Source: Colletotrichum lupini
Taxonomy: Eukaryota > Ascomycota > Sordariomycetes > Glomerellales > Glomerellaceae
Reading direction: 5' to 3'
Length of the DNA: 64,000 bases
Assembly: GCF_023278565.1 (NCBI RefSeq)
Contig: NC_064675.1
Span: 3,286,001 to 3,350,000, forward strand
Part shown: positions 1 to 11,513 of the stretch, piece by piece
Numbering within the stretch: position 1 is the first letter of the stretch
Layout: every line of letters begins with the position of its first letter
Translations under genes and position numbers: made by a program
Notes under the pieces: model-generated
The model's input: the letters and a program-made list of their open reading frames with translations, nothing else
Database searches by the model: none
What the model was told of the DNA's origin: nothing

Positions 1-50
1 CTGCGAAGTTTTGATAGACGAGAAAAGGAGAAGGGACTCGGAGGTCACTA

Positions 51-1937
51 AGTCGACCCACCCCCTTTTGGCCACCCCCCCCTTTTAGCCACCCCATTTC
101 TCCATCCCAGCCACCGTATTAAAACCCTACCCACGATTTTCAAACTACTATAATAATTATAAAAATCGTCTAAATATAATTCTTTTTTATATACTTATTT
201 ATTAATATATAATAGTCTTATATACCGAAAATAAAGTTATTTAGGCTCTTAAGGCTATTAAAAGAGGTTTCTTAGTTAATTAGGCCTTAATTAAGTTCGG
301 AGTTTTAAAGTTAACTTTTTATAACTATAAGAGAGGCTATTAAATAAGGGTAATAATATTCATAAACCTTTAGAGGCTTTTTTTATAATAAAAAAATTAG
401 CTAGCTTAGTAAGTTCGTATTTAGTATAATCTAAGTATTATATTAACTTATAAATAGCTTATAAAATTTGCTAAGTAAGTTTTAAGATCTTAGGGGGATA
501 TAAATCCTTTTAAAAAAAGATAAATAAACGCTTTTTTAAGGAAGAACTTATTAATTAAGGTCTAGAGAAGTCGTATTATTGATTCGAGGCGTCTAAATAG
601 GGTTATTATTAATATAATTAAGTTATAGTTTAGATTACTTAATATATTAGAGATTAGTAATATTAAATAGGCTAATAAGTATAATATAAATAAGATTAAT
701 ATCCTAGAGGGTAAGGGATTTAATAGCCTGGTTTTAGGTGAAATGAAGACTATAGTAGTATAAAAAAAAGAGCTTAGTTTGCGTATTTAAGTATTTATAA
801 TTAAGTATATCTTTACTAATAGTCGAGCTATTAAACTACTAGTTATATATAAGGGAAAGTCGGTATAGTAATAGTAGTTTCTATTTAAATTTAACCCTTA
901 TATTAATTAGGAGTTTATAATAATAAATAATAATTAGACGACCGATAAGACTACCCTTAAGTAGTTAAAAATAGTATTCTTATTATAGACTAAGACCCCC
1001 CCCCTTAGGGGGCTTAGTATACTTAATAAGCCTCGACTATTAGTTCTAAATAGCTATGGGAGTTATATAATAATAGAATTTATATAAAAATATTATAAAA
1101 ATAACGTCTATTTACTATTCTTATTATTATATACTTCTTATATTTTCTAACTATTAAATATAGCTATTTTTAAACTTATTAAGTCTAAGTATAAGAAGGA
1201 GCTTAGTAAGGAGGATATAGTAAATAATTCTATTATTATTAAAAAGCGGTACTTCTTAAGCTATTATTAAAAAGCTTGTTTAGCTAGTCTAACGTTATTA
1301 AATATACGAAGTAAGTAAAAAGTAACTAAACTATATCCCCCTAATATAGCTAGACTATTTACTAATTTAATAGTCCTACTTAACCTAGTTATACTAATTA
1401 AAAAAACCGTAAATACTAAGTAAGTAACTAGTAATATTAAAAAAGCTATTAACTAGGTATTAGTAGCGTCTATTATTAACTAGTTAATACTTAAAAAGGC
1501 TAGCGAGCTCTATAATTAGTTAAAGTTATTTATAAAGCTTAGTCTAGACTATAATACTTAATAACTACTATTTAAAAAAGTAAAAAAGGTATTTAGCGAG
1601 TAGGCCTACTATTTAGTAATATCTTAATATTATATTCGAGTTTTAAAAGCTAAAGTTAACTGATTAAGGCTACGGAAAAAGAAGAGTATACTAATAAACC
1701 TAAATACTAGGTTCGTAAATATTTAGGATATATAAAGAGCTTAAAAGGATTTTAATAACCGTTTAGTTAGTCCTAGTTAACTCGTAGGGGTCGAATTATT
1801 TAAAGAGAATAATAATTATATTATTATAATAATAGAAGATAGTTAATTAATTAAGTATAATTAGTAGCGATGTTTTAATACTATGTTTTGATAGGGTGGC
1901 CAAAAGGGGGGGGTGGCTAAAAGGGGGTAGGTCGACT
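51..1937 (+). mobile_element. Fot1/pogo-type DNA transposon C1, RIP-inactivated
   Basis: This is a 1,887-bp element flanked by TA on both sides (49-50 and 1938-1939). Its ends are imperfect inverted repeats of about 45 bp, beginning AGTCGACC and containing a C-rich stretch; the AGTC start and TA target match the Fot1/pogo branch of Tc1/mariner. The interior has stops in every frame. Reading it while allowing for C-to-T change, a DDE_1-like transposase is visible on the + strand: an Asn-Met-Asp-Glu-like block near 680-700, a phenylalanine-isoleucine-glutamate-like block near 790, VIYKGKS near 840-860, and an Asp-x-His-Gly-Ser-His-like block near 1036-1070. A second copy of equal organisation lies at 36048-37931. 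The element is certainly non-coding now. Confidence 0.88.
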
Positions 1938-2297
1938 TATAATAACTAGCCCTCTCGCATTCGCTCGTATAGAGCTTGAAATTATCTCCATCTATGCATT
2001 CAAGAGAACGAAAGCATAACACTATCTGGGGAAACCAAGCATTTGACTCTCCAGTCATCTATGACGCCACTTGCAATTCATTGCCATCGCTCATCTCAAG
2101 GAGACCGATTTAATTCACACTAGCCGGTACTGACAATAAATCTAGAGGAAACATACCGGCATATACTCGCTGCTTATCCCTTTCAAGTCTTGTGGGTCAA
2201 TATCAAGCATTAATTGTGTAGTGACCGGCGCCGATGATGCGGGGTATGGGCATACCAACATAGGTAGGTTAGTTCAAAGCCTACGCATCTCAGAGGC
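1938..2297. other. Spacer between transposon C1 and the GNAT remnant
   Basis: Unique sequence of normal composition, 3' of the broken GNAT gene. I see no credible coding region; a short reading frame at 1861-2058 on the minus strand crosses the transposon end and is not a gene. Confidence 0.5.
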
Positions 2298-2721
2298 TTA
2301 CATGCTAAGATACTTGTAGAAAAACGAGCTTTCGTGTATATGCCCATCAGCGCTCGCAGCATATTGTGGACAGATCCCCCATTCTGTGTATCCAAGCTTC
2401 AAGTAGAACTCCCGCGCGGGGCTTTCTGTTGCTGTATCTAGCAACACCATGTTCTTAGCCAAGTTGTCTTGTGCAAAACTCTCTGCCACGTTCATGAGCT
2501 TCCTGCCCAATCCACGGCCTCTATCGCTTTCGGCGACCAACAATTTGCCTATCTCGACTTTGTGCGCGTGCGTTTCCTTAGCATGAGTCACCAGTTGAAT
2601 TGTCCCAATGGCGTTCGAACCACGGCCTAGGACAAACAGTGTGGTGTTGGGTTGGGAACCATATAGCTGAGCCGACAGTGAATGCCAATATTCTGTGGCC
2701 TTCGCCTCAGAGAGAGGTGCG
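2298..2721 (-). pseudogene. GNAT acetyltransferase, C-terminal piece (broken by copia A)
   Basis: C-terminal part of a GNAT-family N-acetyltransferase, which would transfer acetyl from acetyl-CoA to an amine. The acetyl-CoA-binding loop is visible as RGRGLG, preceded by a beta strand (VEIGKLLVA) and followed by the helix GRKLMNVAESFA; the later LLDTATESPAREFYLKLGY is the usual GNAT C-terminal half. The piece begins exactly at the 5-bp target duplication GTGCG (2717-2721) next to the copia LTR. The frame remains open beyond 2721 to 2852, but those residues are LTR-encoded and not part of the protein. The N-terminal piece lies at 9649-9812. Joined without the transposon, the frame is 588 nt (195 codons plus stop) with one internal TAA. 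The gene is therefore a pseudogene in this strain. The substrate is unknown. Confidence 0.88.
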
Positions 2722-2950
2722 TGTTGGATTACGAGGCAGAAAAGGGGCCCTATTAGGTAGTTAGGTAGGGGTGGTAGGTAGGCAGTCTGGGCCCGTGCAG
2801 ACGGACCCTTCCACCTACCTATACCCACTGAGGGACCGCGGGCTCTGCCCACGATCTTCCCCTCCTATATACACACACGCAATAGACCTATACTAACCTA
2901 TTAACCTAGTTACGACCAAAAGGTCTAACTTACTTACGTATATACTAACA
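2722..2950 (+). repeat. 5' LTR of copia A
   Basis: 229 bp, matching 9415-9643 base for base apart from a modest number of transitions. It begins TGTTGGATTACGAGG and ends ACTAACA. GC-rich relative to the element interior. It supplies the spurious N-terminal codons of the open frame at 2298-2852. Confidence 0.93.
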
Positions 2951-5422
2951 CTAATTAGTAATTAAATTATATATATATTTCTACCGTAAGTTAGTAAGGA
3001 TATAATTATAAAAGAAATAGCCTTAACTTACCTCGCTAGCTATTCCGACTTATTAACTTAGTTCCGTTTATCTAACTAATAATAAGCGGCCTAGTTTATA
3101 TTACCTTAGCTCTTTTTTACTACCGCTAGTTAATAACTAATTAATTAATTACGGGCTATTAAAAGCGCGCTCTATTACGTACGATCTCTTTTATTAAAAC
3201 TACTACTATAAAAGGATTAATTATTTTATTATTATTATTAACCTCGCTTTTATTATTAATATTATCTTTACTAGCCTTATTACTATTATTAACTTCTTTT
3301 TAATCGAACCGCTCGCAAAGGAATCTATTTTAAATATATTATAGCTAAGCGTTATTTTAAACTAGTAATAAGTAAGAGGAAATTAACTATTAAGAAATTA
3401 ATTTAATAATTACTAACGTACTAGCGCTTAGTAATAATAAGATCTTTAGAATTATAAATACGTTAATAGCGAATTTCTTATTAATAGCGAAGTGTTCCGA
3501 AATACTAAGGAAAAGAAAAGATTTTAATAGTAGTAATAATAGGGATCTATTTTATATTATTAATAAATCTACCTCTTTCTAACCTAACGGAAGCTCCGAG
3601 ACTAGATTAATAAAATAAGGTACGAGAAGTGTTAAAAAGAATTGTTAATTAGTAGCTAATAGAATCCTCTATTTATTATTAGAAATACGGTTATAAAAGG
3701 CCCTTCTTCCCTTTCTATAACCTTCTACCGACCTTAATAACCTTCTGTCTATATACCTCGTTAAAAGAGCAGAATTTTCTAATTAATAATAATAGCTTAC
3801 TTATTACTATTAAAACGATCGCTACGACTAACCTACTCCTCCTTCTAACCTAACTAACGTTATATTATAATTATAATACGACGATTATATTCTATAGTAA
3901 TCTTTTACTATATAACTTACCTCGCAAATATATTATAATAACTACTAGCCCTAGTAATAAGTAAGAAGGGTCTAACGATTAGTTAATATCACCTCCGGCT
4001 TACTTATATTTTTAAATTACGGAACTATGCTTAATTCTAATTTATTAATAGGACTATATTAACCTAACTTAATAAGGTTTATTTAATATTATACCCGCCC
4101 TTACGAACGATAGAAAGCTTAATACCTTTATCCTTTATATAATAGGATATTATTATTAAGACGGCCTAATAAGCGAGGAGCTATAAAAGGACTTTAAAAC
4201 CGATTTCTAAAGCTAAGAGGTAAGGGACTTTTTAAGAATAGAAAGTACGATTTTTAAGAAGCTAAAAGACTTCTTTATAAATAACGGTATTAATTTAACG
4301 ATTAGAGATCGTAATCGAATAATAAAAAAGATTACTAGCGCCCTTAATACCTAATACTTCCCTACTTAGATTTTTAAAAAGATCGTAGCTTACCGTAGCC
4401 GTACTAAATACTTTAATATATTATATTATAATTTTTATTTCTTTTACTTACTACTCCCGTAGCTAGTAAATACTAACGATCTTATTTAGTAAGCTAAAGA
4501 GATAGTAAGAAAATCTATATAACCCTAACTCGCTTAATCCCGGTAATTAAAATTCTAACCTTAGCCTTACTATTAACCGACTAACTTACTACCTCTCTAA
4601 AAAAAAGAGGAAAAAGAACTAAAGAATAAAGTTATTATTACTTAATAGCAAAATCTACCCCGTTAAATACTATACTTCGATATAAAAACTAAAGACGATA
4701 TTATACCTAATATTTACTAATTAATTAACCTCACTAAGCTCTATAATAATAAGAATAAGTATAATAGCGAGAAGTACGATATTTTTAATAAAAAGCTTCG
4801 GATCTTTAAAGTACTATACTAACGGGCGGGAATTAGTAGACGATACTATTCCGGTACTTTTTTAAATATGCTTAAGGGAAGGGCGTTAACCTTTTACTTT
4901 AACTAACTTAATAATACTTCTAACCCGCTTAGTTTCGATATAATATACTAGAGGACCTAAGAATATTTTAAGCCGCTTACGAGCTATTAAAACTACCTCG
5001 CTAAGCTCTATAACCTCTATTAATACTTTATAATTCGTAAGAACCTAGGTAAGTCGAACTAATAAATTCTATAAGCGCTAATTAACTATATTATAATCCT
5101 TTACGAGGCACTAGCTACCTAGGGATCTATTTTTAATATAAGTAACTAACTCCTCTATTATATAAGTAGTATATTAGAATATAAACTTACTATACTTAAC
5201 CCGGTACTTATATTTACTAATATCTACTACTAGCTTAGTACTTCGATTAATATTATAAAAAGAGAGCGTAACCGTAATAAGTAATAGTAGTATCTCTAAA
5301 ATAGTACTTATAATAAAAAGGTCCCCGCTACTTACTAAACCGACCGTACTTATAATAGCTCTAATAAAGAGACCCGATTTAATAAGTAGAATTAACGCGG
5401 CCGCGGCACTACTAATAAAAAG

Positions 5423-8400
5423 TATTTTATTTATTATAAAACCGGCTATTAGTTAACTAAGCACTTAGAAAAAGAGCGACGTTAAGTATATAAGAAGTAT
5501 AAAAATAGTAAGGAAAGAAATAAAAGATTTATACCGAGCTTATACTTATAGTTCTTTACTTTTTATAAAAGAACCGCCCCTACTAATAACGACGACGATA
5601 ATAATATTATAATTTAATATTTTAATAGCCTCGACTTTAATTATAAAGATAACTACGAGGATAAAGTCTAGATCTTAATAATATACTTTATAACTACTAT
5701 AAGTAGTAGAACCCTTATAAATATCCTCGCTATTTAGGTAATAGAGTATAGCCTTATTAATACTACCTCTATTAATAAGTTAACTAAGCTTACGGAACTA
5801 ATAACCTCTTTTTTATTAAATAAGAAGTACTTATTAAGGGACTTTTAAAATATTATACTTAATACCGGCGCTACGGAATTCTTAACTACGGGCTATTCTT
5901 AACTCCTCGTATTATAGTAATAACGACTTAAAGTTACTCTCGATACCTTTAGAGCCGGCGAGGTAAGTATTCGATTCGGTAATAGTAAACCCGTAAGGTT
6001 ATTAAGATCTATAGTTATTAGTACCCTATTTAGTAATATTACTTTTTACGTCTTACTAACTAATACTCTTTTTTTATACTACCTAAGGGATATAAATAAG
6101 CTAGGAATATACTTTAATAATATTAATAACCTACTAATTAAGGAAGATATTATAGTACCTATTATTTATAAATAGGGATACCCTTAGCTTTTGCTCTTTA
6201 ATAATAAAAAAGCTATTACTAACTACTTAATAAAGGGTAAATTACGCCGCTTATATCGGCGCTTCGGCTACCCTTCGGTTCCTCGTCTCTTAAAGCTACT
6301 TTAATAATTTAATAATAATATAGAGATCGTAGCCCTCGAGAAGCTTACGAAGATTTACTAATAATACTAACTTAACACTACTACCCCTAGCTAATTTAAA
6401 TTCACCCTATAAGATAATTACAATTTTAATTATAAAGTCGTAATTAACGTAATATACTTAATAGATTATAAGGGTACTAACCGACTAGTACTTTACGTCG
6501 TTAATACTACTACTTCCTTTTAAATAATAAGGTTCTTTATAAATATAATTACGAAATATATATAAGAGGCTCTTTAGTTATATTAGATCGACGTTTACCT
6601 TGGTCCGCCGGACTAGATTATTATAAATATCAATAAGAACTTTAGCGCCGCAGAGTTTAAATTTTTTACTAAATCTATATTTATTAAAGTTAAAGAAGTA
6701 CCTATCGAAGCTTATAATAGTATTAGTAAGGCTAAGAAATACTACGCGGTACTTAAAAAGGTATACGATATTATTTAAAATAAGTGCCTATTAATAAGCG
6801 CAGAGGCTATACTTTAGGCCGTAATTAAAGTAATTAACGATATAGTTAGCCTAAATAGCCTCGTTCTTATACTTCTCGTTTTTAGAGCTTTTTTGCGCAC
6901 TTTTAACAAATCTCTACTATTACTAAATATTACTTAATATATAGAGGTAATTAAAAAAATAATAAGGGAAGTCCGTAAACTTTATATTAATAAGTAAGTA
7001 AGCGAGGCACTAGCTACTTAAAACGGACTAAATATCTCCTATACTATTAATCTATTACTATAGTTAGATATTAAAGTTTAGTAAGAAAGCAAGGGATAAA
7101 AAGGCCTATTTAAGCTCGTTTTAATAAATAGTACTACTTACGTAATAGAATTACCTTACGGCCTAATAAGCTTCTAGGCTATTATAATTAAACCCTAATA
7201 CTTAGAAAAGGTCGACCCCGAGCTACTAGCTACGATAATAGAGCACGTTAACCGCTTACTAATCCCCGCAGTTAACTAGCTAATTAATAATAGCGCTATT
7301 ATAAATAAAGTTCTTAATAAGATCGTTATTATAGTTAATAACGACCTTTTACTACGGAATAAAAAGATTAGAAAAATATTAATATAGCGCGGCCGCGGTA
7401 ATACTTTTATAATTACGACTTATTTTATATTTAAAGAGGAGGTAAATCTTAAGCTAGCTACTAAGCTCCGTAATAAAGGTATTATTACTACCCTAAGAGC
7501 ACCTTTTATAAAATTTATTAATAAGGAGCTTTTAGGACTAGTAAAAAGAGGGGTAATTAAATTCGTCTAACTTAGTCCTAAACATAGGGATATAAGGATA
7601 TTTAAGTCTTAATTTGTTAACGAGATTAATAACCTAGGACTTAACCTTATTAAAAAGTCTTACCTAGTTATATAAGGGTATAATAACGAGGGGAAAAAAG
7701 AGATTATTACGTAGTTATTAATAATTTAAAGAACTAGTTAACGTCTAATCCTTACCTTAGCCCCGACCCTAATCTAGGAAGGCTATGTCGTTTAGTTATA
7801 AAATATTACCTAAGTATATATATAATCGAGCTAACCTCTTTATTATAAAGTTTTTACTTAATTATTAACTCGGATCCGTTATTTATACCCTAAGGGTACT
7901 ATTTTATATATTATATAGCTACTATACGGTCTTATAAAATCTAGTACTTATTAATAAGTAATATATAGTAAGTATTATTTAAAAATACTCTAAATAATAA
8001 TATTTACGTTCGATCTATACTTACTAATCTTAATAAGAGAAAGCGGATTATTTAGTATTATTAATATATAAACCGATAATACTATTAAACTATTAAATAA
8101 GACTTTTAATTAAAAAAAAGAAACCGAGCTTAAGTACGCTAAGCTACTAGCTAAATTAAAATAATAACTATCGGCCGACGAGCCGCTTATCTTTAATAAT
8201 AGGATTATCTTATTAAAAAGTATTAATATAGTACTTAAATAAAAGAACTAAGGGAAGAAGCTTAAGCAGGTTAACCCCTTGGTATTAAATACTAAATAAT
8301 AATTCGTTAAGTAGCGAGCTCGAGGTACTTATATTATATTAATCTATTAACTAGAGGTAGCTTTTAATACGTTATTTATTACTTAATACTAAGTAGATCC

Positions 8401-8965
8401 GTTATTTATTAACTACGCTACGCTAAACCGTTATATTAAATAGTAAATAGATTACTTAGACCGAGGGCTTATATTTATATTATTAGATCTAACTATAGCT
8501 AAACTCTTTATCTTCGTAAATAAGTTATTCGCAAATAATACTAATTATACTTTATAACTAGGTTATATTATTATCCTTACGAATAAAGAATAAACTAACG
8601 AGAGCTTTATAATTAATAATAATATTATTTACTATAGCTCTATAAAGAGTAAAAGGATTACCTAGAGCGTACTAATATTAAAGGTTTATAAAATAGTCGT
8701 AAGTATTAACGTTACCTATACTATCTTAACTACCCTAGACCTTATTACTAAATAACTTAATATTTTAAAAATCCTTACTATAGTCTATATAAATTTATAC
8801 TTACTATATAAATACCTCGTTAAGCTAGGTATTACGAAAGAAAAGCGCTTTATAATAGATATTATAGTATTTAGGTAATTATATAAACGCCGCGAGCTCT
8901 ATAAGATCCGTTAGATTAGTAGCGATAATAACTTAGCTAATAGGTTTATAAAGAGCATACTAAAT
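5423..8965 (+). pseudogene. gag-pol remnant of copia A
   Basis: Recognisable coding remains, read while allowing for RIP. A CCHC zinc-knuckle-like segment lies at about 5423-5464. The integrase core C-terminal part lies at about 6585-6665 (YLGPPD, then a segment resembling TDAGKNFASAEF). The reverse transcriptase lies around 7780-8090, with a PKGT-I-L-x-PLYGL block and a later T-D-D-like site near 8067. RNase H lies at about 8500-8965 (LVKLGITKEKR, then IRWISGDNN). Stops are frequent in every frame, so no product is possible. The gag start could not be fixed. Confidence 0.72.
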
Positions 8966-9414
8966 AAGTCCTTCGAACGATTCGTTAGCGAGGGAATTAT
9001 TATAATTAAAATAAAAAAATAGGTAATACGTAGTTAAAATAATAATATACTATAAGCAGTAAGTCGTTTAGCGAACGTATATACCTCTCGGGCTTTAGTT
9101 TAAAAAGAAACGTACGTATTCGGGGCATAGTTAGACTAATAAAAAGCTCTTTTTTAATTACGCTAAATTTAATAATTTCTAAGGAGTTTAGGTATATAAA
9201 TTATATATATTAGAGGATTAAGAAATAATCGGAAGGAGGGGATACTAAAATTTCTATACGAATAATTATAATAAAAACTATATTAAAATTTTAGTATACG
9301 GCTTTAGGTACTTCTAAATAAGGGATTAGCTATGGATTCTATTATTAGTTCTCGCTAGCGGGGAACCCAGCCCCTATTCTAGCCTTTTTTATTATAAAAG
9401 TAGAAGACTACTAA

Positions 9415-9643
9415 TGTTAGATTACGAGGTAGAAAAGGGGCCCTATTAGGTAGTTAGGTAGGGGTAGTAGGTAGGCAGTCTGGGCCCGTGCAGACGGACC
9501 CTTCCACCTACCTATACCTACTAAGGGACCGCGGGCTCTGCCCACAATCTTCCCCTCCTACACACACACACGTAATAGACCTATACTGACCTATTGACCT
9601 AGTCGCGACCAAAAGGTCTGACCTGCTTACGTGTATACCAACA
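9415..9643 (+). repeat. 3' LTR of copia A
   Basis: 229 bp, same termini as the 5' LTR (TGTTAG...CCAACA), followed immediately by the GTGCG target duplication. It appears slightly less mutated at its 3' end than the 5' copy. Confidence 0.93.
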
Positions 9644-9648
9644 GTGCG

Positions 9649-9812
9649 CGAAAGCCGATGGAGGACGAGGCGGGATCGATGTTGACACATGATTGTAGCA
9701 ATCGAACAAGAGATGGGGTCCACAGTTCTTAGTCCTCCGCACTGTCTACACGGTGCACGGTAAGGTCGTTCGAGTTATCGATGTTTGTTGACATTTTGTG
9801 GTGCCGTGCCAT
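9649..9812 (-). pseudogene. GNAT acetyltransferase, N-terminal piece with one nonsense codon
   Basis: N-terminal part of the GNAT gene whose C-terminal part is at 2298-2721. Reading on the minus strand from an ATG at 9810-9812 (MARHHKMSTN; an alternative start MSTN at 9792-9794), the frame runs through a TAA at 9729-9731, then ELWTPSLVRLLQSCVN and SSIGFRAPLSEA, continuing across the removed transposon into the other piece without a frameshift. The stop is one C-to-T change from CAA, as expected of RIP leaking from the neighbouring element. The gene would have faced the ICMT-like gene at 10483 across a shared promoter region. Confidence 0.82.
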
Positions 9813-10482
9813 ATATGAGGGTGAATGAACATAATACGCTTGGGAAAGTACGCTGTCGTATGGTCGCAATATGGGCATCGACGTAAGTGAAAGAGAATAT
9901 TCATCTATTAGAAGGTGGAAATGGACACGAAGCTCGCTCTGAAATAAAGGGTGCAAGCGAGGATGGATCTCGCTGATTATGTAACTAAGATCACGTGGCG
10001 TTGGGTGAGGTCACGGATTGTTGAAGCCATCACGAGATACGTCTCTGCTTAGTCAGTGGGGTCTACCTTACGTGATTTCTGCACTGATCACCCAGAGCAG
10101 GCTTGGTCATTGAAATAAATAACGCATATACAGACATCGAGATATACGATATCAGCAGGCTGTACACAGGGTTCATAATAAGTCTCTCTCTATCCTAGTC
10201 TTTCGTACCAGTCGAATCGAGCTAGTACGAGGGCTAAACAATGAAATTGAGGCATTGTTTGACCGGCAAGGTCGGAACGGATCAATAGTCTCTTGATATG
10301 ACTCACAGCCCTGCGGCAGGGCGTAATCACACATCAGGAGATTTTATCGCCTGCCGCCGATACTAATACCATCCAGAAGACCAGCAGAAGTAAACGATCG
10401 ATCAAATCTGATCACCCAGTCAAGAAAGCTCAATATTATTTTGAATTAAACTCTTTCCTACTTTACAGTCGCCTACATCGCC
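9813..10482. other. Intergenic region between the GNAT remnant and the ICMT-like gene
   Basis: Divergent promoter region of normal composition. No gene is seen. It contains a block at 10219-10280 that has a diverged partner at 19048-19108. Confidence 0.5.
10219..10280 (+). repeat. Dispersed block, copy 1 (upstream of ICMT-like gene)
   Basis: About 60 bp that align almost without gaps to 19048-19108; the core shared by both is CATT-TTTGACCGGCAA followed by TCGG. Over the best 47 positions I count 36 matches. It lies about 200 bp before the start codon. Nature unknown: an old duplicated promoter segment or a remnant of a mobile element. Confidence 0.45.
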
Positions 10483-11178
10483 ATGGATTCTTTACAAAAA
10501 GTTTCTTTCGCAGGGGCGGTTCTGTTGTCGAGCCTCATCACCATGTCCTGCTTCAAAGCTCCCAATGAAATTCCGCGCGATGGTTGGAACAAAGATAGTC
10601 TCGGAACCTATGCTAGCCCAGTTGCAGCGCGAATTCGTCGGATGCTGGCTGTCAGTATTGGCATCTTCCATGCACTTGTCGTGCTTGGGTACAGCGACAA
10701 CAACAGTCTCGTATGCCTACACCCTGAGAACTTGAACAACGGACTTTTCACTTGGAACCCTTACACTTCGGTCTGCTTGTTTCTTATTATCTGTATTGGA
10801 GGTCCCCTGCGACTTACAGCCTTTGCTCAACTCGGAAGCAACTTCACCTTCAAGCTTGGACCCCCCGACACTTTGACCACAGATGGTATGTATCGATACA
10901 TGCAACATCCCGGATATACAGGACAAATCGTTGTCATGGTCATCAATCTCTCCATGTTTCTGCGCTGGGACGGTGTGGTTAGATACTTAGTTCCTCGCGC
11001 CCTACAGTCCGCGTTGAGTGGATGGGGACTCATTTGTTATTCGGTCTTTACATTTGGAATCCTACGAAGACTTATGATGAGGGTTAAAGATGAAGAAGAG
11101 ATGCTCAAGAAGACGTTTGGAGACAAATGGGTTGCGTGGAATCGAGTTACAGCGCGGTTCATCCCAGGCATCTACTAA
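10483..11178 (+). CDS. ICMT-family isoprenylcysteine carboxyl methyltransferase-like membrane protein
   Basis: A 231-residue uninterrupted protein. The C-terminal half carries the ICMT/PEMT signature: GMYRYMQHPGYTG (residues 135-147, with His142-Pro143), then DEEEMLKKTFGDKW (203-216) and a RFIPGIY end; in this family these bind S-adenosylmethionine at the membrane face. Hydrophobic segments near 53-70, 95-115, 147-162 and 178-196 make it an integral membrane protein. The family methylates the prenylated C-terminal cysteine of CaaX proteins, but ascomycetes carry several diverged homologues and the true substrate may differ, so no gene symbol is given. It is intact, with no premature stop, although copia A ends about 840 bp upstream and copia B1 begins 133 bp downstream, both heavily RIP-mutated. 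Confidence 0.85.
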   Translation: MDSLQKVSFAGAVLLSSLITMSCFKAPNEIPRDGWNKDSLGTYASPVAARIRRMLAVSIGIFHALVVLGYSDNNSLVCLHPENLNNGLFTWNPYTSVCLFLIICIGGPLRLTAFAQLGSNFTFKLGPPDTLTTDGMYRYMQHPGYTGQIVVMVINLSMFLRWDGVVRYLVPRALQSALSGWGLICYSVFTFGILRRLMMRVKDEEEMLKKTFGDKWVAWNRVTARFIPGIY

Positions 11179-11311
11179 AGAATCTTATCTGCGTCGGTTC
11201 AACAACGAGTTGCTCCAAACAAAGGACCAAAGCGCCACGAGGGGAAACCAATTTGATCAACAGGCCGGTGTGAGCTTACTTAGTTAAAAGGTCGTAAATC
11301 TTTTGTATTAT

Positions 11312-11513
11312 TATCAGATTAGAAGTCTAATTCGACCGCGGCATACGGCCGACTGCGCAGGGGCCAATTAGGGGCCCTATTTACGATTATCATAGCCAGC
11401 CCAACCTATAGTTAGAACCTCCTTTTTATACCTACGTAAATATTTATATAGTTTAATTAATCTCTTTATTAATTACGGTTCGGACTAACTACCCTATAAT
11501 AAGGATACTAATA
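11312..11513 (+). repeat. 5' LTR of copia B1
   Basis: 202 bp, starting TATCAGATTAGAAG, which is TGTCGGATTGGAAG after RIP; the unmutated form is seen in the LTR at 35167-35371. It ends ACTAATA (ACTAACA before RIP). Confidence 0.9.

Larger units (their letters stand above)
2722..9643 (+). mobile_element. Ty1/copia LTR retrotransposon A, RIP-inactivated, inserted in GNAT gene
   Basis: A 6,922-bp full-length element with two 229-bp LTRs (TGTTRG...AACA) and a perfect 5-bp target duplication, GTGCG, at 2717-2721 and 9644-9648. The interior is extremely AT-rich and full of TAA/TAG, with CpA and TpG nearly absent while CpG persists, which is the signature of CpA-to-TpA RIP. The domain order zinc knuckle, integrase, reverse transcriptase, RNase H places it in Ty1/copia rather than gypsy. 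It sits inside the GNAT coding sequence. A 12-bp inverted repeat (9242-9253 and 9286-9297) follows a purine-rich stretch near the 3' end. Confidence 0.92.

Noticed and set aside
1861..2058. 65-codon minus-strand frame
   Set aside because: Crosses the transposon C1 end and the host flank; no conserved content.
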